Source: Priapulus caudatus (lineage: Eukaryota > Priapulida > Priapulimorpha > Priapulimorphida > Priapulidae). Taken from it: a DNA stretch of 23,642 nucleotides. A model generated the notes under the pieces. It saw only the letters and a list, made by a program, of their open reading frames with translations. It was not told where the DNA came from and made no database searches. Below, in pieces: positions 9,357 to 18,262 of this stretch. The DNA lies in contig NW_014579153.1 of assembly GCF_000485595.1 (NCBI RefSeq), positions 5,428 through 29,069 of the forward strand, given 5' to 3'. The number at the start of each line of letters is the position of its first letter. Position 1 is the stretch's first letter. A program made the translations under genes and the position numbers.

Positions 9357-10505
9357 CTAGATTTTCACATAGTCGAGGAATTTTGCAGGTGCACGCAACA
9401 CTCTCCCAGACCGGGTCGTGACCTTAGGTGTCATTGTCGTATCAGGTGACATCTTAACTGGTGACCCTGGTGGCACTGAGTCAGATTCATCATCGTCATC
9501 ACTGTCCTCAGTCCCAATTCCTGTCTCTGGAGCGACGTTCTCCTCTGTGGATGTCTCCTGAAACTTCCTCAGATGTGATGAATTTCACATATACTGTGTT
9601 GCTCCATCAGTTTCCACAGTGACCTTACTACCCGTCTTTTCCACGACGACTAGCGGTTTCTCAGCATAACGTGTACTCAGCTTATTACGTTTGGGTTGTT
9701 GCATCAATACACGATCACTCACTATCCTTGGCATTTCTCCGTTGGTCTGCATAATCCTTGCCCTTCTGTTGACATTGTGCATCACGATCTCGTGCAGATA
9801 GTTCTCTCTGTATCTTCTCTTCACGGTATTCAGGCAACTTCGATCGGATTTCTCGACCAAACATCATTTTGGATGGAATCTCACCCGTTGTCTTGTGGGG
9901 TGTAATCCTATAATATATGACAGTAGTGATTTGTATAGTTCGTCTTTCCAGTCTTTATACCCTGTGCGTGTGTGATACGTATCGATTTCAGCAAAGTCCT
10001 GTTTTGCCGCTTTATCTCCCCATTGGCTTGTGGCCACAGAGGTGGACTAACTCTATGCTTCATACCATTTTCTTCAAGGTAAGACTTGAACTCCTCAGAG
10101 ACAAACTGACGGCCATTATCAGTTTTTAGTGACAGCGGATTATTCAGGCATCGGATCACGTTCTCAGACTTTACCTATGTGATAATAGCAACTTCAAAGA
10201 AACGGCTATGATAGTACACGATAGCCAGGATATACTCCCCTTCAGGCATTGGACCTAGTTAGTCCGCAGCTATATCCTGTCAAGGTAACGTAGACATCTC
10301 AAACTGCTTCATTGGCTAAGGGTAGGTTGCTTTTGCTACCAACTGGCGTCCATGACAGGTCCTGCAAACATTTTCGGCGTCTCGGTTGATGCCAGGCCAC
10401 CAAACTTTAGAACGTAGCCGTTACTTCGTCTTCACGATACCTCGTGAGCTAACTGGACTACTTTCTTTCTCAGCGTTTCTGGAATGATGATTCGCCATCC
10501 TCTGA
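9357..10505 (-). pseudogene. Ty3/Gypsy integrase and pol C-terminus (decayed)
   Basis: From the high-coordinate end on the minus strand: the H2C2 zinc-binding region (IIIPETLRKKVVQLAHE, then RSKVWWPGINRDAENVCRTC, then HGRQL), the catalytic core (IAAD, LGPMPEGEYILAIVYYHSRF, SLKTDNGRQFVSEEF, WPQANGEIKRQNR), and the C-terminal tail ending in TRSGRVLRAPAKFLDYVKI with stop TAG at 9357-9359. Integrase inserts the element's cDNA into the host genome. The copy is dead: at least four in-frame stops lie between 10170 and 10330, frames change more than once, and sequence before TDNG is deleted. The catalytic Glu (NG-x-x-E-R in the family) reads Lys (AAG, 10010-10012). RT and RNase H are absent because the fragment ends at 10505, where the tandem repeat begins. 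Confidence 0.92.
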
Positions 10506-11778
10506 TATTTTGTGTGATGAATATATGCATTTAATATGGTTAGGATGTATCTCATCATAGATTTCTCTAATAAATTGTTATTAGTAGGCCTGTGTTTATA
10601 ATTAGGAGAGCGCCCAATCCTATAGGATACAAAAATACCTACTTTATGCCCTCGCTCCCTCTTCTTCTGCCGCCTCAGTTATCTTCCCTGCCGATTTTCC
10701 TCGGTTTCCCACTTCCTTGCTCCCTCAGCAAGCTATATTATGAAGTTTGCTTCAGACGGTACTGCACGCCTGACACGGTGCGCGCGTATGTGCAATATCT
10801 CCCGAGAAAAATATCATTTTGCAAAGATTATGCATTTAAAATGAAGAGGCGTTATCCTAGCATAGATTTATATGTCATATGATAACATTCCATCAGTAGT
10901 CTTCACTTAAGAAAAAGGGGAAGACCTTTAATGTAAGGGCCCCGCTGCGTATTCCAGCCAGTATACAATCTTGCTACGTTAGTGTGTTAGCGCATGCGCA
11001 ATATCTCACTAGAGGAGTTATATTTTGTGATGAATACGCATTTAATATTGTTAGGGGGGATCTCAGCATAGATTTCTCTAATAAATTAAATCTTTATCAG
11101 TACACATGTGTTTATAATTAGGAGAGTGCCCTAACCTGTAGGGTACAAAAGACCTACTTTATGCCCTCGCATCCTTCCCCTTGCCTCCCCTGTTCATCGC
11201 TTGGCCTCCCTCGTCTTCTTTCGCCCCCAGCTATCTTCCCTGCCTCCTTTCCTCAATCTCACACTCCCTCGCTCTCTCAGCAAGCTATATTATGAAGTTT
11301 GCTTCAGACGGTAATGCACGCCTGACACGGTGCGCGCGCATGTGCAATATCTCACGAGAAGACTAATATTTTGTGAAGATTATACATTTAAAATGAAGAG
11401 GAGTTATCCTAGAATAGATTTCTATGATAACATTCCATCAGTAGACATCATTTAAGAAATAGCAGGAAGACATTGCATGTATGGTCTCCGCTGCGTATAC
11501 CAGCCAGTACACAATCTGGCTACGTTAGTGTGTTAGCGCATGCGCAATATCTCAGCAGAGGAGTTGTATTTTGTGATGAATATGCATTTAATATGGTTAG
11601 TGGGTATCTCAGCATAGATTTCTCTAATAAATCTTTATCAGTACACATGTGTTTATAATTAGGAGAGCGCCCTAGCCTGTAGGGTACAAACCACCTACTT
11701 TATGCCCTCGCGTCCTTCCCCTTGCCTCCCCTGTCCCTCGCTCAGCCTCCCTCTTCTTCTACCTCCCCCAGCTATCTT
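10505..11778. repeat. ~0.5 kb tandem repeat, about 2.4 copies, running into the gap
   Basis: Anchor sequence ATTTCTCTAATAAAT occurs at 10561, 11072 and 11618, giving periods of 511 and 546 bases. Each unit holds the same blocks: TTTATAATTAGGAGAG, a CT-rich stretch (CCCTCG... to CTTCCCTGCC) of variable length, CAAGCTATATTATGAAGTTT, CTGACACGGTGCGCGCG, TTATCCTAG, and GCATGCGCAATATCTCA. The third copy is cut by the N run, so the true array may be longer. Diverged single copies of the central block occur at about 16020-16185 (minus) and 21826-21915 (plus), so this is a dispersed family. Open frames in it (60 to 96 codons) are not conserved between units and are not called. Confidence 0.93.
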
Positions 11779-11803
11779 NNNNNNNNNNNNNNNNNNNNNN
11801 NNN
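11779..11803. other. Assembly gap (25 N)
   Basis: Exactly 25 undetermined bases separate the tandem repeat from inverted repeat arm A. The round length suggests a placeholder, so the real distance is unknown. The gap falls inside a repeat array and cuts off the upstream exons of the plus-strand collagen C4-like copy. Confidence 1.
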
Positions 11804-11901
11804 GAGGTCTGTGTAACCCGTGGAGGCTACTGACGGATCACTGCCATGTCCAAACTACGTGAATGGACGAGAGATCACCTGTGTCTGTCTGCACTAAGTA
11901 G
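11804..11901 (+). pseudogene. Collagen C4-like gene, 3' end, frameshifted inverted copy
   Basis: This segment is the inverted duplicate of the last ~98 coding bases at 18064-18161. It retains recognisable pieces of the C-terminus (nucleotide blocks for LPCPNYVNGR and the terminal CTK-stop at 11893-11901), but small indels break the reading frame more than once. The 5' part disappears into the gap at 11803. It points toward its intact partner, so the two gene ends are tail-to-tail about 6.2 kb apart. Confidence 0.8.
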
Positions 11902-12055
11902 TGCACATATATTTCAATCACGTATCATCGTAACTCGCTTGACGATCTGGATTAATATGCGTACCGTAAAAAGATAAATCGATAGTAGAGTTAGAAATAA
12001 GGATGTCAAGATGACGTGACCTACCTTCCAAATACATAATATTATCGAATTATCT

Positions 12056-12097
12056 AGAGCGTATTAAGTTAGGTATTATACTTAATACGCCCTTGAA
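12056..12097. other. Palindrome AGAGCGTATTAAGT...ACTTAATACGCCCTT (A left)
   Basis: This hairpin, with one mismatch in the stem, corresponds to the perfect 17-base-pair hairpin at 17874-17918 in the other arm. It lies about 150 bases beyond the stop codon of the pseudogene copy, in what would be 3' untranslated or downstream sequence. Confidence 0.75.
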
Positions 12098-12600
12098 ATT
12101 TCTATCGCAGAAAATAATGGTATTCCTATCACTTGCGATTAGTTATTTTGGTTATGGGTCATCCCGATAAATTTGGCCGATATGCAATTCTTATTGACAA
12201 TTAAACATTCACTATTCACATTATTCTCAGACAATATTCATTACGCGTGCATGGGTGTCGCTGAAGTAAACGCAAGAAGTGGTTGCTCGATGTGTGTTTA
12301 ACAAGTTCGTCGTTTCCACACGTATTGATGCATGAGCATTACTTAGTAGTTAGCAGCAGCAGAGTTCTTAGCGACACCTGCTAGTTAGACCATAGCGCGC
12401 AATGACTTAACTAATTTGTGTGTGTGCGTATGCTGTGTGATGCGATATTACACGTGAGTGAGAAACACGGATATAACCTGGTCTGGACCTTGACCGAACA
12501 AGCAAACATAGTTTGAAGGGCAAGGAACGTGATATGTACTTTGATTGATTAAGTCAATGATTTGATAAATAGAGACTATGTCAATTGCGTTGCACTCAGT

Positions 12601-13086
12601 ATCAATGTCATTTTCATAAACATTTTTAGTAGTATGGGGGGCACAGGGGAGGGGGGGACCGGGGCATAAAGGAAATATCCGATAACAATCCGGCATGTTA
12701 CTACTGTACCACGATAATTATAAAATAACCAAGTGAATCATGTTACCACGATAAGTATTAAAACAAACAAAACTGCCGTAGTGTCACAGCTAATGAAATA
12801 GTTTAACAATTCATTCTTCTAGTGCCTGATCTTGTTTACAATTGTAGACTACTCAATTAAACGCATCTTAATAGTAATAATGTGCACACATATATGTCCC
12901 TACATGGGAGCCAATAAAGTTACTAAAAAACAATTGATTTTCCACAAATTATCACTACTTAAATTTCAGGTGTAGGCATAAGATTTTTCTGCTAGTTTAA
13001 TTTCAATTGTGACTGAAATAATTGTGACTGCTGTGAAATATAATGGGATTCTTTAATGTGCAAGAACTACTTCGTCGAATATCATG
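12601..13086. other. No gene seen; contains a G-quadruplex-type tract at 12636-12664
   Basis: No domain-bearing frame is visible on either strand. The tract at 12636-12664 has four G-runs of 4 to 7 bases separated by short loops on the plus strand, fitting the general G-quadruplex pattern. It lies just outside the inner end of inverted repeat arm A. Confidence 0.6.
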
Positions 13087-13660
13087 TTAAGCAATCGTAT
13101 CAATCGTGGAGCCTTTCTAGCAATGCCGACGTCAAATCGTGGCTCTATTAACAGCGACCCATGTACGGTCTTCTACAATCAACCAATCGTGGCCCCTCTA
13201 GAATTCGAACGCGATTGTGTCAGCCTTCTAACAATTGACGCCCAATCGTGAGCCTTTCTAACAATTGAGCCATATGATCAATTAGTGGTCCTTTCAGCAA
13301 ATCGACCATCGTGGGCCTTCTAGGCAATTGACGCAATCGGGGCTTTCTAAGCAAAATCGCCCAATCTTGGGCATTCTAACAATGCGACTCTAATCGCTGG
13401 CGCCATCTATCAATCGACCATCGTGGGTTTATAACAATGCAAACCAATCGTGAGCCTTCTAGCAGTCGGCCATTGTGAGCGCTTTCTAACAATCACACAA
13501 ATCGTGGGGCCTTCTAATAACGATCGGCAATCGTGGGCCTTCTCACAATTGAAACGCAATCGTGAGCCTACTAACAATCACCTCAATCGTGAGCTTTTCA
13601 CTGTGACCAATCGTGAAATGCATTTAAACATCGACGTGCAATCATGAATCTTTTAGCAAT
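13087..13660. repeat. Degenerate ~28-31 base minisatellite (CAATCGTGGGCCTTCTAACAAT-type)
   Basis: About nineteen diverged copies of a unit like CAATCGTGGGCCTTCTAAC followed by AATTGACGC-type sequence run through this segment. Unit length varies because of indels. The repeats are not identical and no unique spacers alternate with them, so this is a tandem minisatellite. A 65-codon open frame inside it (from 13450) is a by-product. Confidence 0.88.
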
Positions 13661-14440
13661 GTATTATATTAAACATGCGATTATAATTAATCATCATCCA
13701 TCATCATCATTAAGGGACCAGTAGCCTCTAGGATTTTACTGGCATACAACTGTACTTACTGTATACAAAGCGTCTATACCCACACGTACGTTGTTCCGCA
13801 AGATACCTAATTTAATTGCTTATAATTAATTTATATCATCAACAGCTACGAAATTTGAATTGGCGCACATTGACACCCCGCGACCGTGCTGCCTACCCTG
13901 GAAAAGTTTGGCGGCGATTTGTCAATTTATTTTGCACGGTTACAGACGAGGGCTAATCACAAACGTGCAATTATATTATTACCTAAGATGCTATTAACCC
14001 GAAGCAATGTTCATTTTAGACAAATTTATCCATAAATATAACTGAAAACTATATGTCGTTTTATAAGATATTACAATCCTTTTGCTTTAAATAAATAAAA
14101 TAAGAAACACCCTCGACGTCTGTAGCCCTTTGCTGAAATTCGTTTTGCGCAACTTACCAGATTGTGGCGCTTTGAGTTGACGCGCCACCGTCGATTGTAA
14201 TCAAACGTGTAGTCGTTAGTTTTTATAAACATTTTTATAATATTTTCTAATGGTGATATTGAACCATGAAACTTGTTTATGTAGCGTAATTTTAACCTAA
14301 ATTAACATGAAAATCAACCCTAGAACCTAGAGTAAACGATCCCTTATCATTAATTGACTTAACTCACACTTGATCACTTTACCTACTTACAGTACTTTTC
14401 TCTCACATTCTTACCTAACCTTTTAATTGTACATGCTCAT
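13661..14440. other. AT-rich sequence without recognisable gene
   Basis: A short ATC/CAT microsatellite lies at about 13690-13712. Otherwise I see no coding domain, RNA gene or transposon terminus. It separates the minisatellite from the MITE-like element at 14445. Confidence 0.5.
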
Positions 14441-14444
14441 AGGG

Positions 14445-14757
14445 CTATGTCCCCCAGGGTAACTGTCGCGGAACGTACCCTGGTTAATCCTTATCCGAAC
14501 GTACCGGTAAATATTGTATGGTTAGGCGTTAGGTTAGGTTGGAGTTAGGGTTAGTGTTGCTTTCAGGGTTAGGGAGTAGCGTAGTGCACTGCCTAGGAAG
14601 CTCGTTTAATGAGTAAGCGAGGTACGGCCGCATATAAGATAGTACCAAGCAGAGTTGATTATTGCTTTTGTTTGTTTTGGGCTGGTAGCAGGAACGTTCC
14701 GGTATATCCGGACGTACCTCAGGGTACGTTCCGCAGTAACCGCTGTGGGAGCATAGA
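14445..14757. mobile_element. MITE-like element with ~38-base terminal inverted repeats
   Basis: The left end (TATGTCCCCCAGGGTAACTG then CGCGGAACGTACCCTGG) and the reverse complement of the right end (TATGCTCCCACAGCGGTTAC then TGCGGAACGTACCCTGAGG) agree over about 38 bases with several mismatches. The ~310-base interior has no transposase. A related terminus recurs at about 22868-22930 in inverted repeat arm B right. No target duplication could be fixed with confidence. The superfamily is not recognised. Confidence 0.6.
14520..14577 (+). repeat. Interstitial telomere-like repeats (TTAGG/TTAGGG mixture)
   Basis: Within the MITE-like element, a short stretch holds about seven imperfect copies of TTAGG or TTAGGG (for example GTTAGGTTAGG, GTTAGGGTTAG and GGGTTAGGGAG). 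The mixture of five- and six-base units and the small size argue against a true telomere end. It may be chance or a remnant of break repair. Confidence 0.5.
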
Positions 14758-15294
14758 CCGTCTCATCTGCACTTATAGTTTTAATGTATGAGGCATACAG
14801 TTTGTTTGTGATGGTGGCTTAAATATCTCTACCCTGCGGAAATTCACCTAATGCCACCCTAGACCTATGTAAAATACTCAAAAAATAATAATCGCTATGC
14901 ACTATTTCGTTCTGTCATTATTGTTGTTATTTTCAAGCAATTAATGTCTATAATCTCTAAAAAGAATTTAAAAATTCTGACACCGACTGCGATCACAGGC
15001 CCTCCTATTTTCACTGGCACAGAGGCCCATTTTAATAACAAAAGATTTTTGCTTGATCTCTAATGCATCGGTTCATTATTGCCTACACGAAATTTCAACA
15101 TGACGGTCAGCATGTCTTTTTCACGTTGATTAGCGGGCATTTGATAGCAAATACACGGGAGTAGACTTCGTTAGAAGCAGCCATTATTCCCTTACCATGA
15201 GGACGTAGGCTACACTGCGTTGGGGTTGCTGCAGTCCTCAAAGAGAGACATCGAACTCCGATGTTAATGTCGGTAAAACGAGGAATTCTTGGAC

Positions 15295-15511
15295 CAGTGC
15301 GGTAGCTAGATTTTCTCCATGCGGGTGGGGCACTGGGGTGGGGGGGCTTACATTTCGTGGGGGGGGGGCACAATATTATAACTTTTCTTGTAATAACCGT
15401 TCTAACGCTTGTTTTCAAAATTTCAATTTTTTTTATCAAGCAATGAATTTTTATTGGGGGGGGCACAGAAAATTTGTGGGTGGGCAAGAGCCCCCGGTAG
15501 CTACGCCCCTG
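15295..15511. mobile_element. hAT-type non-autonomous element (MITE) with 8-base target duplication
   Basis: The 217-base insert starts with CAGTGCGGTAGCTA and, on the complementary strand, with CAGGGGCGTAGCTA, the CAGGGGCG-type terminus typical of animal hAT elements. It is flanked by identical 8-base direct repeats TCTTGGAC at 15287-15294 and 15512-15519, the target-duplication length of hAT elements. The matching site in inverted repeat arm B right (22348-22355, GTCCAAGA) is single-copy and empty. The interior is G-rich with no coding capacity, so it would need transposase from elsewhere. A 141-codon minus-strand open frame crossing it is chance. Confidence 0.93.
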
Positions 15512-15696
15512 TCTTGGACATGTACCGGACACGAGTTATTACATCGCACATGTGAATAAGCAGAGGGTATCTAGTAATTCGATTTCGGCGAAATTACTGA
15601 ACGCGTTTATAATGAGCGTCTGCGTGGCACGTATGTGTATGGTTAATAGCGATTTACATCTTGTCGCATCAGATGTACGAATAGATACGTTTATAT

Positions 15697-15845
15697 AAGT
15701 ATGTAATGTAATGTGAATGTGACATGAATGTGAGGTAATTGTAATGTAATGTAATGTGATGTATCATGATGTGATGCAAATGTAGATGTCATGTCAAAAT
15801 GTAGTGTTATTGTAATGTCATTTATGTATGAATTGTAATGTAATA
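15697..15845. repeat. Pentanucleotide (TAATG)n repeat, degenerate
   Basis: Repeated GTAATGTAATGTGATG-type units with substitutions occupy this part of arm B left. The inverse array (ATTAC)n lies at 22077-22180 in arm B right, so the repeat predates or accompanied the inverted duplication; array lengths have since diverged. Confidence 0.9.
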
Positions 15846-16098
15846 TGATAGAAGCTAGGCTGTTCACGACGCTGATCCGTTGTGAGTTAATCGCAGGCTC
15901 TACTAAGTAACAAACTCTCCTACGATTTGTCGCAATGTCTACGCGGTCAAAGCTACCGCGGCATCCATCACAATGTCTCGTTCGCAAAACCGTATAGTAT
16001 GTGGAATCTGGTATGAACTGGTATATGCAGCGGGGACCGTACGTCAAGGGTGGCTTCTTCTATTCTTAATGAGTTCTACTGATAGAAATGTTGTCCCA

Positions 16099-16183
16099 TA
16101 GAATCTATGCTAGGATAACTCCTCTTACACGAGCACCGTTTCAGGCGAGCAGTGCGGACTGAAGAAAACTGTATAACATAGCG

Positions 16184-16248
<65 letters not shown>

Positions 16249-16258
16249 AGAAGAGAGC
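16099..16258. repeat. Inverted copy of the dispersed tandem-repeat family, then (GA)n microsatellite
   Basis: Sequence up to about 16185 is the reverse complement of the central block of the 0.5 kb repeat unit at 10505-11778 (shared GGATAACTCCTCTT, then a CACCGTTTCAGGCG-type block, then GTATAACATAG). A (GA)n run follows at about 16189-16250 and abuts the NAV-like exon directly. Confidence 0.85.
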
Positions 16259-16421
16259 ATGAGCATAGTGGCTGACCGAGGAATGTCGGCAAGGGCGGAC
16301 GCGGTGCACAGCTACAGCATCGGCGACGTCGTGCGATGCCAGGACGCCGACACCGCCCCCGACCTGCTGCCCTGCGGCTACCTGGTCGGAGAAAACATGC
16401 AGATCAAGCTGAGCATCAGGG
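16259..16421 (+). CDS. Probable exon of a neuron navigator (NAV)-like gene
   Basis: A GC-rich segment encodes a continuous frame with SYSIGDVVRC and DLLPCGYLVGENMQIKLSIR, ending at a consensus-like donor (AGGG|GTAAGA, GT at 16422). I recall LPCGYLVGEN-type sequence from neuron navigators, just N-terminal of their AAA+ ATPase region. These proteins bind microtubules and act in cell migration and axon guidance (UNC-53 in nematodes). Upstream the coding frame runs into a (GA)n tract that is unlike a normal pyrimidine-rich acceptor. The 5' end of the exon may therefore have been lost at a breakpoint. The exon lies on the opposite strand from the NAV exons at 20061-20675, so the gene is rearranged, duplicated or misassembled. 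The next exon is not found downstream in the window. Confidence 0.55.
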
Positions 16422-16464
16422 GTAAGAGCACACACGCGTGGACGCACGCGCGCACTCACACCCA

Positions 16465-16518
16465 CGTACGTGCACACGTCACACAAACTGCCGTACGTGC
16501 ACACGCCACACAAACTGC
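16465..16518. repeat. 27-base tandem duplication
   Basis: Two adjacent 27-base units (16465-16491 and 16492-16518) differ at one position: CGTACGTGCACACG, then T or C, then CACACAAACTGC. They follow the splice donor of the NAV-like exon, inside its presumed intron. Confidence 0.95.
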
Positions 16519-16930
16519 GCATACTGTTGTCAGGATGTCTTACGCGTAACGACTAATAAACACATAGTTGCGACGCATACGTAACGTCAGCGTAGTTTAT
16601 CCGCTTTTGCTGACGCCGATGTTATGACATTTTTTCATTCTAGTTTCACATATTTCATATTTCAGTATGATTTAATCATCGATGGTTATTGAGTAGTAAT
16701 GTCACCGCGTGCTTCTTTAATGAAACTCCGCGCGACGGCGTGATCGTATTTATGTTTTAGCACCTTGCGAAGGAGTAACCCGGCTCGCGGATATAAAATA
16801 CAACTCGTGATACGCAACACAACACCGTAATTTATAGGATACGCACGCATATGATATTTATTAAACCAAATCCACCCATCACCGTACACTTCGATAAACC
16901 ATGCGACTTCCTCGCGAGACCGCCCCGTCC
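16519..16930. other. No gene seen
   Basis: This would be intron if the upstream NAV-like exon is functional. A 67-codon minus-strand open frame at 16686-16889 has no domain similarity. Confidence 0.5.
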
Positions 16931-17092
16931 GAAACCGATAACGTTCACTCTAACAATGCTCCACACCATCTATAACGTTTCCTCTAATCATAATCCCAAC
17001 CATCTATAACGTTCACTCTAACCATGATCTAAACGACCGAGAATGTTCACTCTGATCATAATCAAAAACAACCGATAACGTTTACTCAATAA
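16931..17092. repeat. 34-base minisatellite, five copies
   Basis: The anchor ATAACGTTCACTCTAA (with variants) starts at 16938, 16972, 17006, 17040 and 17075, giving periods of 34, 34, 34 and 35 bases. Copies differ by a few substitutions each. Confidence 0.95.
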
Positions 17093-17429
17093 GTAACAGT
17101 ACTGCGTAAGTAACTGACATAGAAAGGAAACCATATTTACGTATATGTCATAGCTGGTTGTTGGTTCGGCTCGACCGTCGCACTGTCTCTCCTGTACTTG
17201 CTCCCTCCTCTCTGTTCTCCTAGCTTATTTATATTCTCTACCCCCTGTGTGACCCGGCTCTCCTCCGGTCGATGGGCGTACCTGTCCTCTCCCTTTGTCT
17301 CTCGTCCTGCCTCTGTTGTTCTACTTCGAACTAGGTTAGTGATATCACGTACCACCCTCGAACGGCTGGCACTGCCCGGTGTCGGTCAGTTATGTAACGG
17401 CCGTTCCAGCTCGGACCGATACTGGGTTA
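17093..17429. other. CT-rich stretch, no gene recognised
   Basis: About 17150-17330 is rich in C and T. Open frames on both strands (up to 125 codons on plus) are low-complexity in composition and match no family I know. It lies next to the inner end of inverted repeat A. Confidence 0.45.
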
Positions 17430-18161
17430 CAGTATCAATTATTGACCTATCAATCAAAGTCAATATCACGTCCTGCTCAAATATTGTTGCTTGTTCGGTC
17501 AAGCCAGACCAGTTTATCCGTGTTTCTCACTCGTGTACGCATCACACAGGCATACGCACACACCAAATTAGTTAGTATTGCGGCTATTGCCTTATAGGTG
17601 TCAGCTAAGCACTCTGTGCTGCTAACTACTAAGTAATGCTCATGCATCAATACGTGTGGAATCCGCGAACTTGTAACACAAACATCGAGCAAACCACTTA
17701 CTTGGTTTCTTCAGCCGACACCCATGCACGCGTAATGAATATTGTCTGAGAATAATGTGAATAGTGAATGTTTAATTGTCAATAAGAATTGCATACGGAA
17801 AATTTATCGGGATGACCATAACCAAAATAACTAATCGCATAAGGAATTACATGATTTTCTGCAATAGATAATTTCAAGAGCGTATTAAGTATAATAACCT
17901 AACTTAATACGCTCTTGATAATTTCGATAATATTATGTATTTGGAGGGTAGTTCGTATTAGCATCTTATTTTCTAATCTACTGAGTCGATTATCTTAATC
18001 GGTACGTATTAATCCAGATCGTCAAGCCGAGTTACGAATGATACAGTGATTGAAATATGTGCACTACTTAGTGCAGACAGCACAGGTGATCTCCCGTCCA
18101 TTCACGTAGTTTGGACATGGCAGTGACCCGCAGTGAGCCTCCACGGGGTACCACAGACCTC
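17430..18161 (-). repeat. Inverted repeat A, right arm
   Basis: This arm is the imperfect reverse complement of 11804-12600, containing the last ~98 coding bases of the intact collagen C4-like exon and its 3' flank. Homology is cut off by the assembly gap at the partner's outer end, so the true repeat may extend further into the gene. Confidence 0.9.
17874..17918. other. Perfect 17-base-pair hairpin downstream of the collagen C4-like stop
   Basis: TCAAGAGCGTATTAAGT (17874-17890) and ACTTAATACGCTCTTGA (17902-17918) form a perfect stem with an 11-base loop. It is about 150 bases downstream of the minus-strand stop codon. It is retained, with one stem mismatch, at the matching place in the other arm (12056-12097). 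It may be a tiny inserted palindromic element or a 3' untranslated-region structure. Confidence 0.85.
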
Positions 18162-18262
18162 CGTCCTCGTTTCCATCTCCCGACGAATTCACCTCTGGAT
18201 CCTCATCCACGCACACGAAGTTTGACCGACCCTTGTGGCTGTTGTGCGACGACATGAGGTAG
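18064..18262 (-). CDS. Short-chain collagen C4-like protein, last coding exon
   Basis: The exon runs from an acceptor (TATGCTCCAG|C, first base 18262) to TAG at 18064-18066 and encodes 65 residues after one split-codon base. The sequence YLMSSHNSHKGRSNFVCVDE ... LWYPVEAHCGSLPC ... NGREITCAVCTK matches the C-terminus of the Cys-rich domain of short-chain collagen C4-like proteins of sponges and other invertebrates, as I recall it. It contains five cysteines. The phase (GG|C) fits exactly with the donor of the exon at 18677-18856. An ATG-started frame of 83 codons exists here and looks like a secreted peptide. Its hydrophobic start is intron sequence, so that reading is rejected. The exact role of the domain is not known; it is expected to be extracellular. 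Confidence 0.9.

Larger units (their letters stand above)
11804..12600 (+). repeat. Inverted repeat A, left arm
   Basis: This arm is the imperfect reverse complement of about 17430-18161. Matching blocks include ACTAAGTAGTGCACATAT with its partner near 18060, TTGACAATTAAACATTCAC (near 12197) with its partner near 17762, and CATGAGCATTACTTAGTAG near 12332 with its partner near 17630. The arm contains the 3' end of the collagen C4-like gene and its downstream flank. Its outer end is truncated by the gap; the inner end fades near 12600. Confidence 0.9.
14692..16098 (+). repeat. Inverted repeat B, left arm
   Basis: This arm is the imperfect reverse complement of 21822-22930. Paired blocks include CACATGTG near 15547 with the segment near 22314, AATTACTGAACGCGTTTATA with TATAAAAGCGTTCAGTAATT, and GGCTTAAATATCTCTACCCT with its partner near 22800. 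The arm includes part of the MITE-like element's end, a pentanucleotide repeat and the hAT MITE described separately. No gene is recognised in either arm. Confidence 0.92.

Noticed and set aside
13087-13660. CRISPR-like array
   Set aside because: Units are diverged and tandem without unique spacers of constant length, and the context is eukaryotic.
14520-14577. True telomere end or fusion site
   Set aside because: There are too few units, mixed TTAGG and TTAGGG, and they are embedded in a MITE-like element.
15107-15532. 141-codon minus-strand ORF
   Set aside because: It crosses the border of the hAT MITE and is not kept in the paired arm, so it is chance.
16076-16522. 148-codon minus-strand ORF through the (GA)n tract
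   Set aside because: It is made of Leu/Ser from (CT)n and His/Thr-rich repeats. The plus-strand frame with a splice donor fits better.
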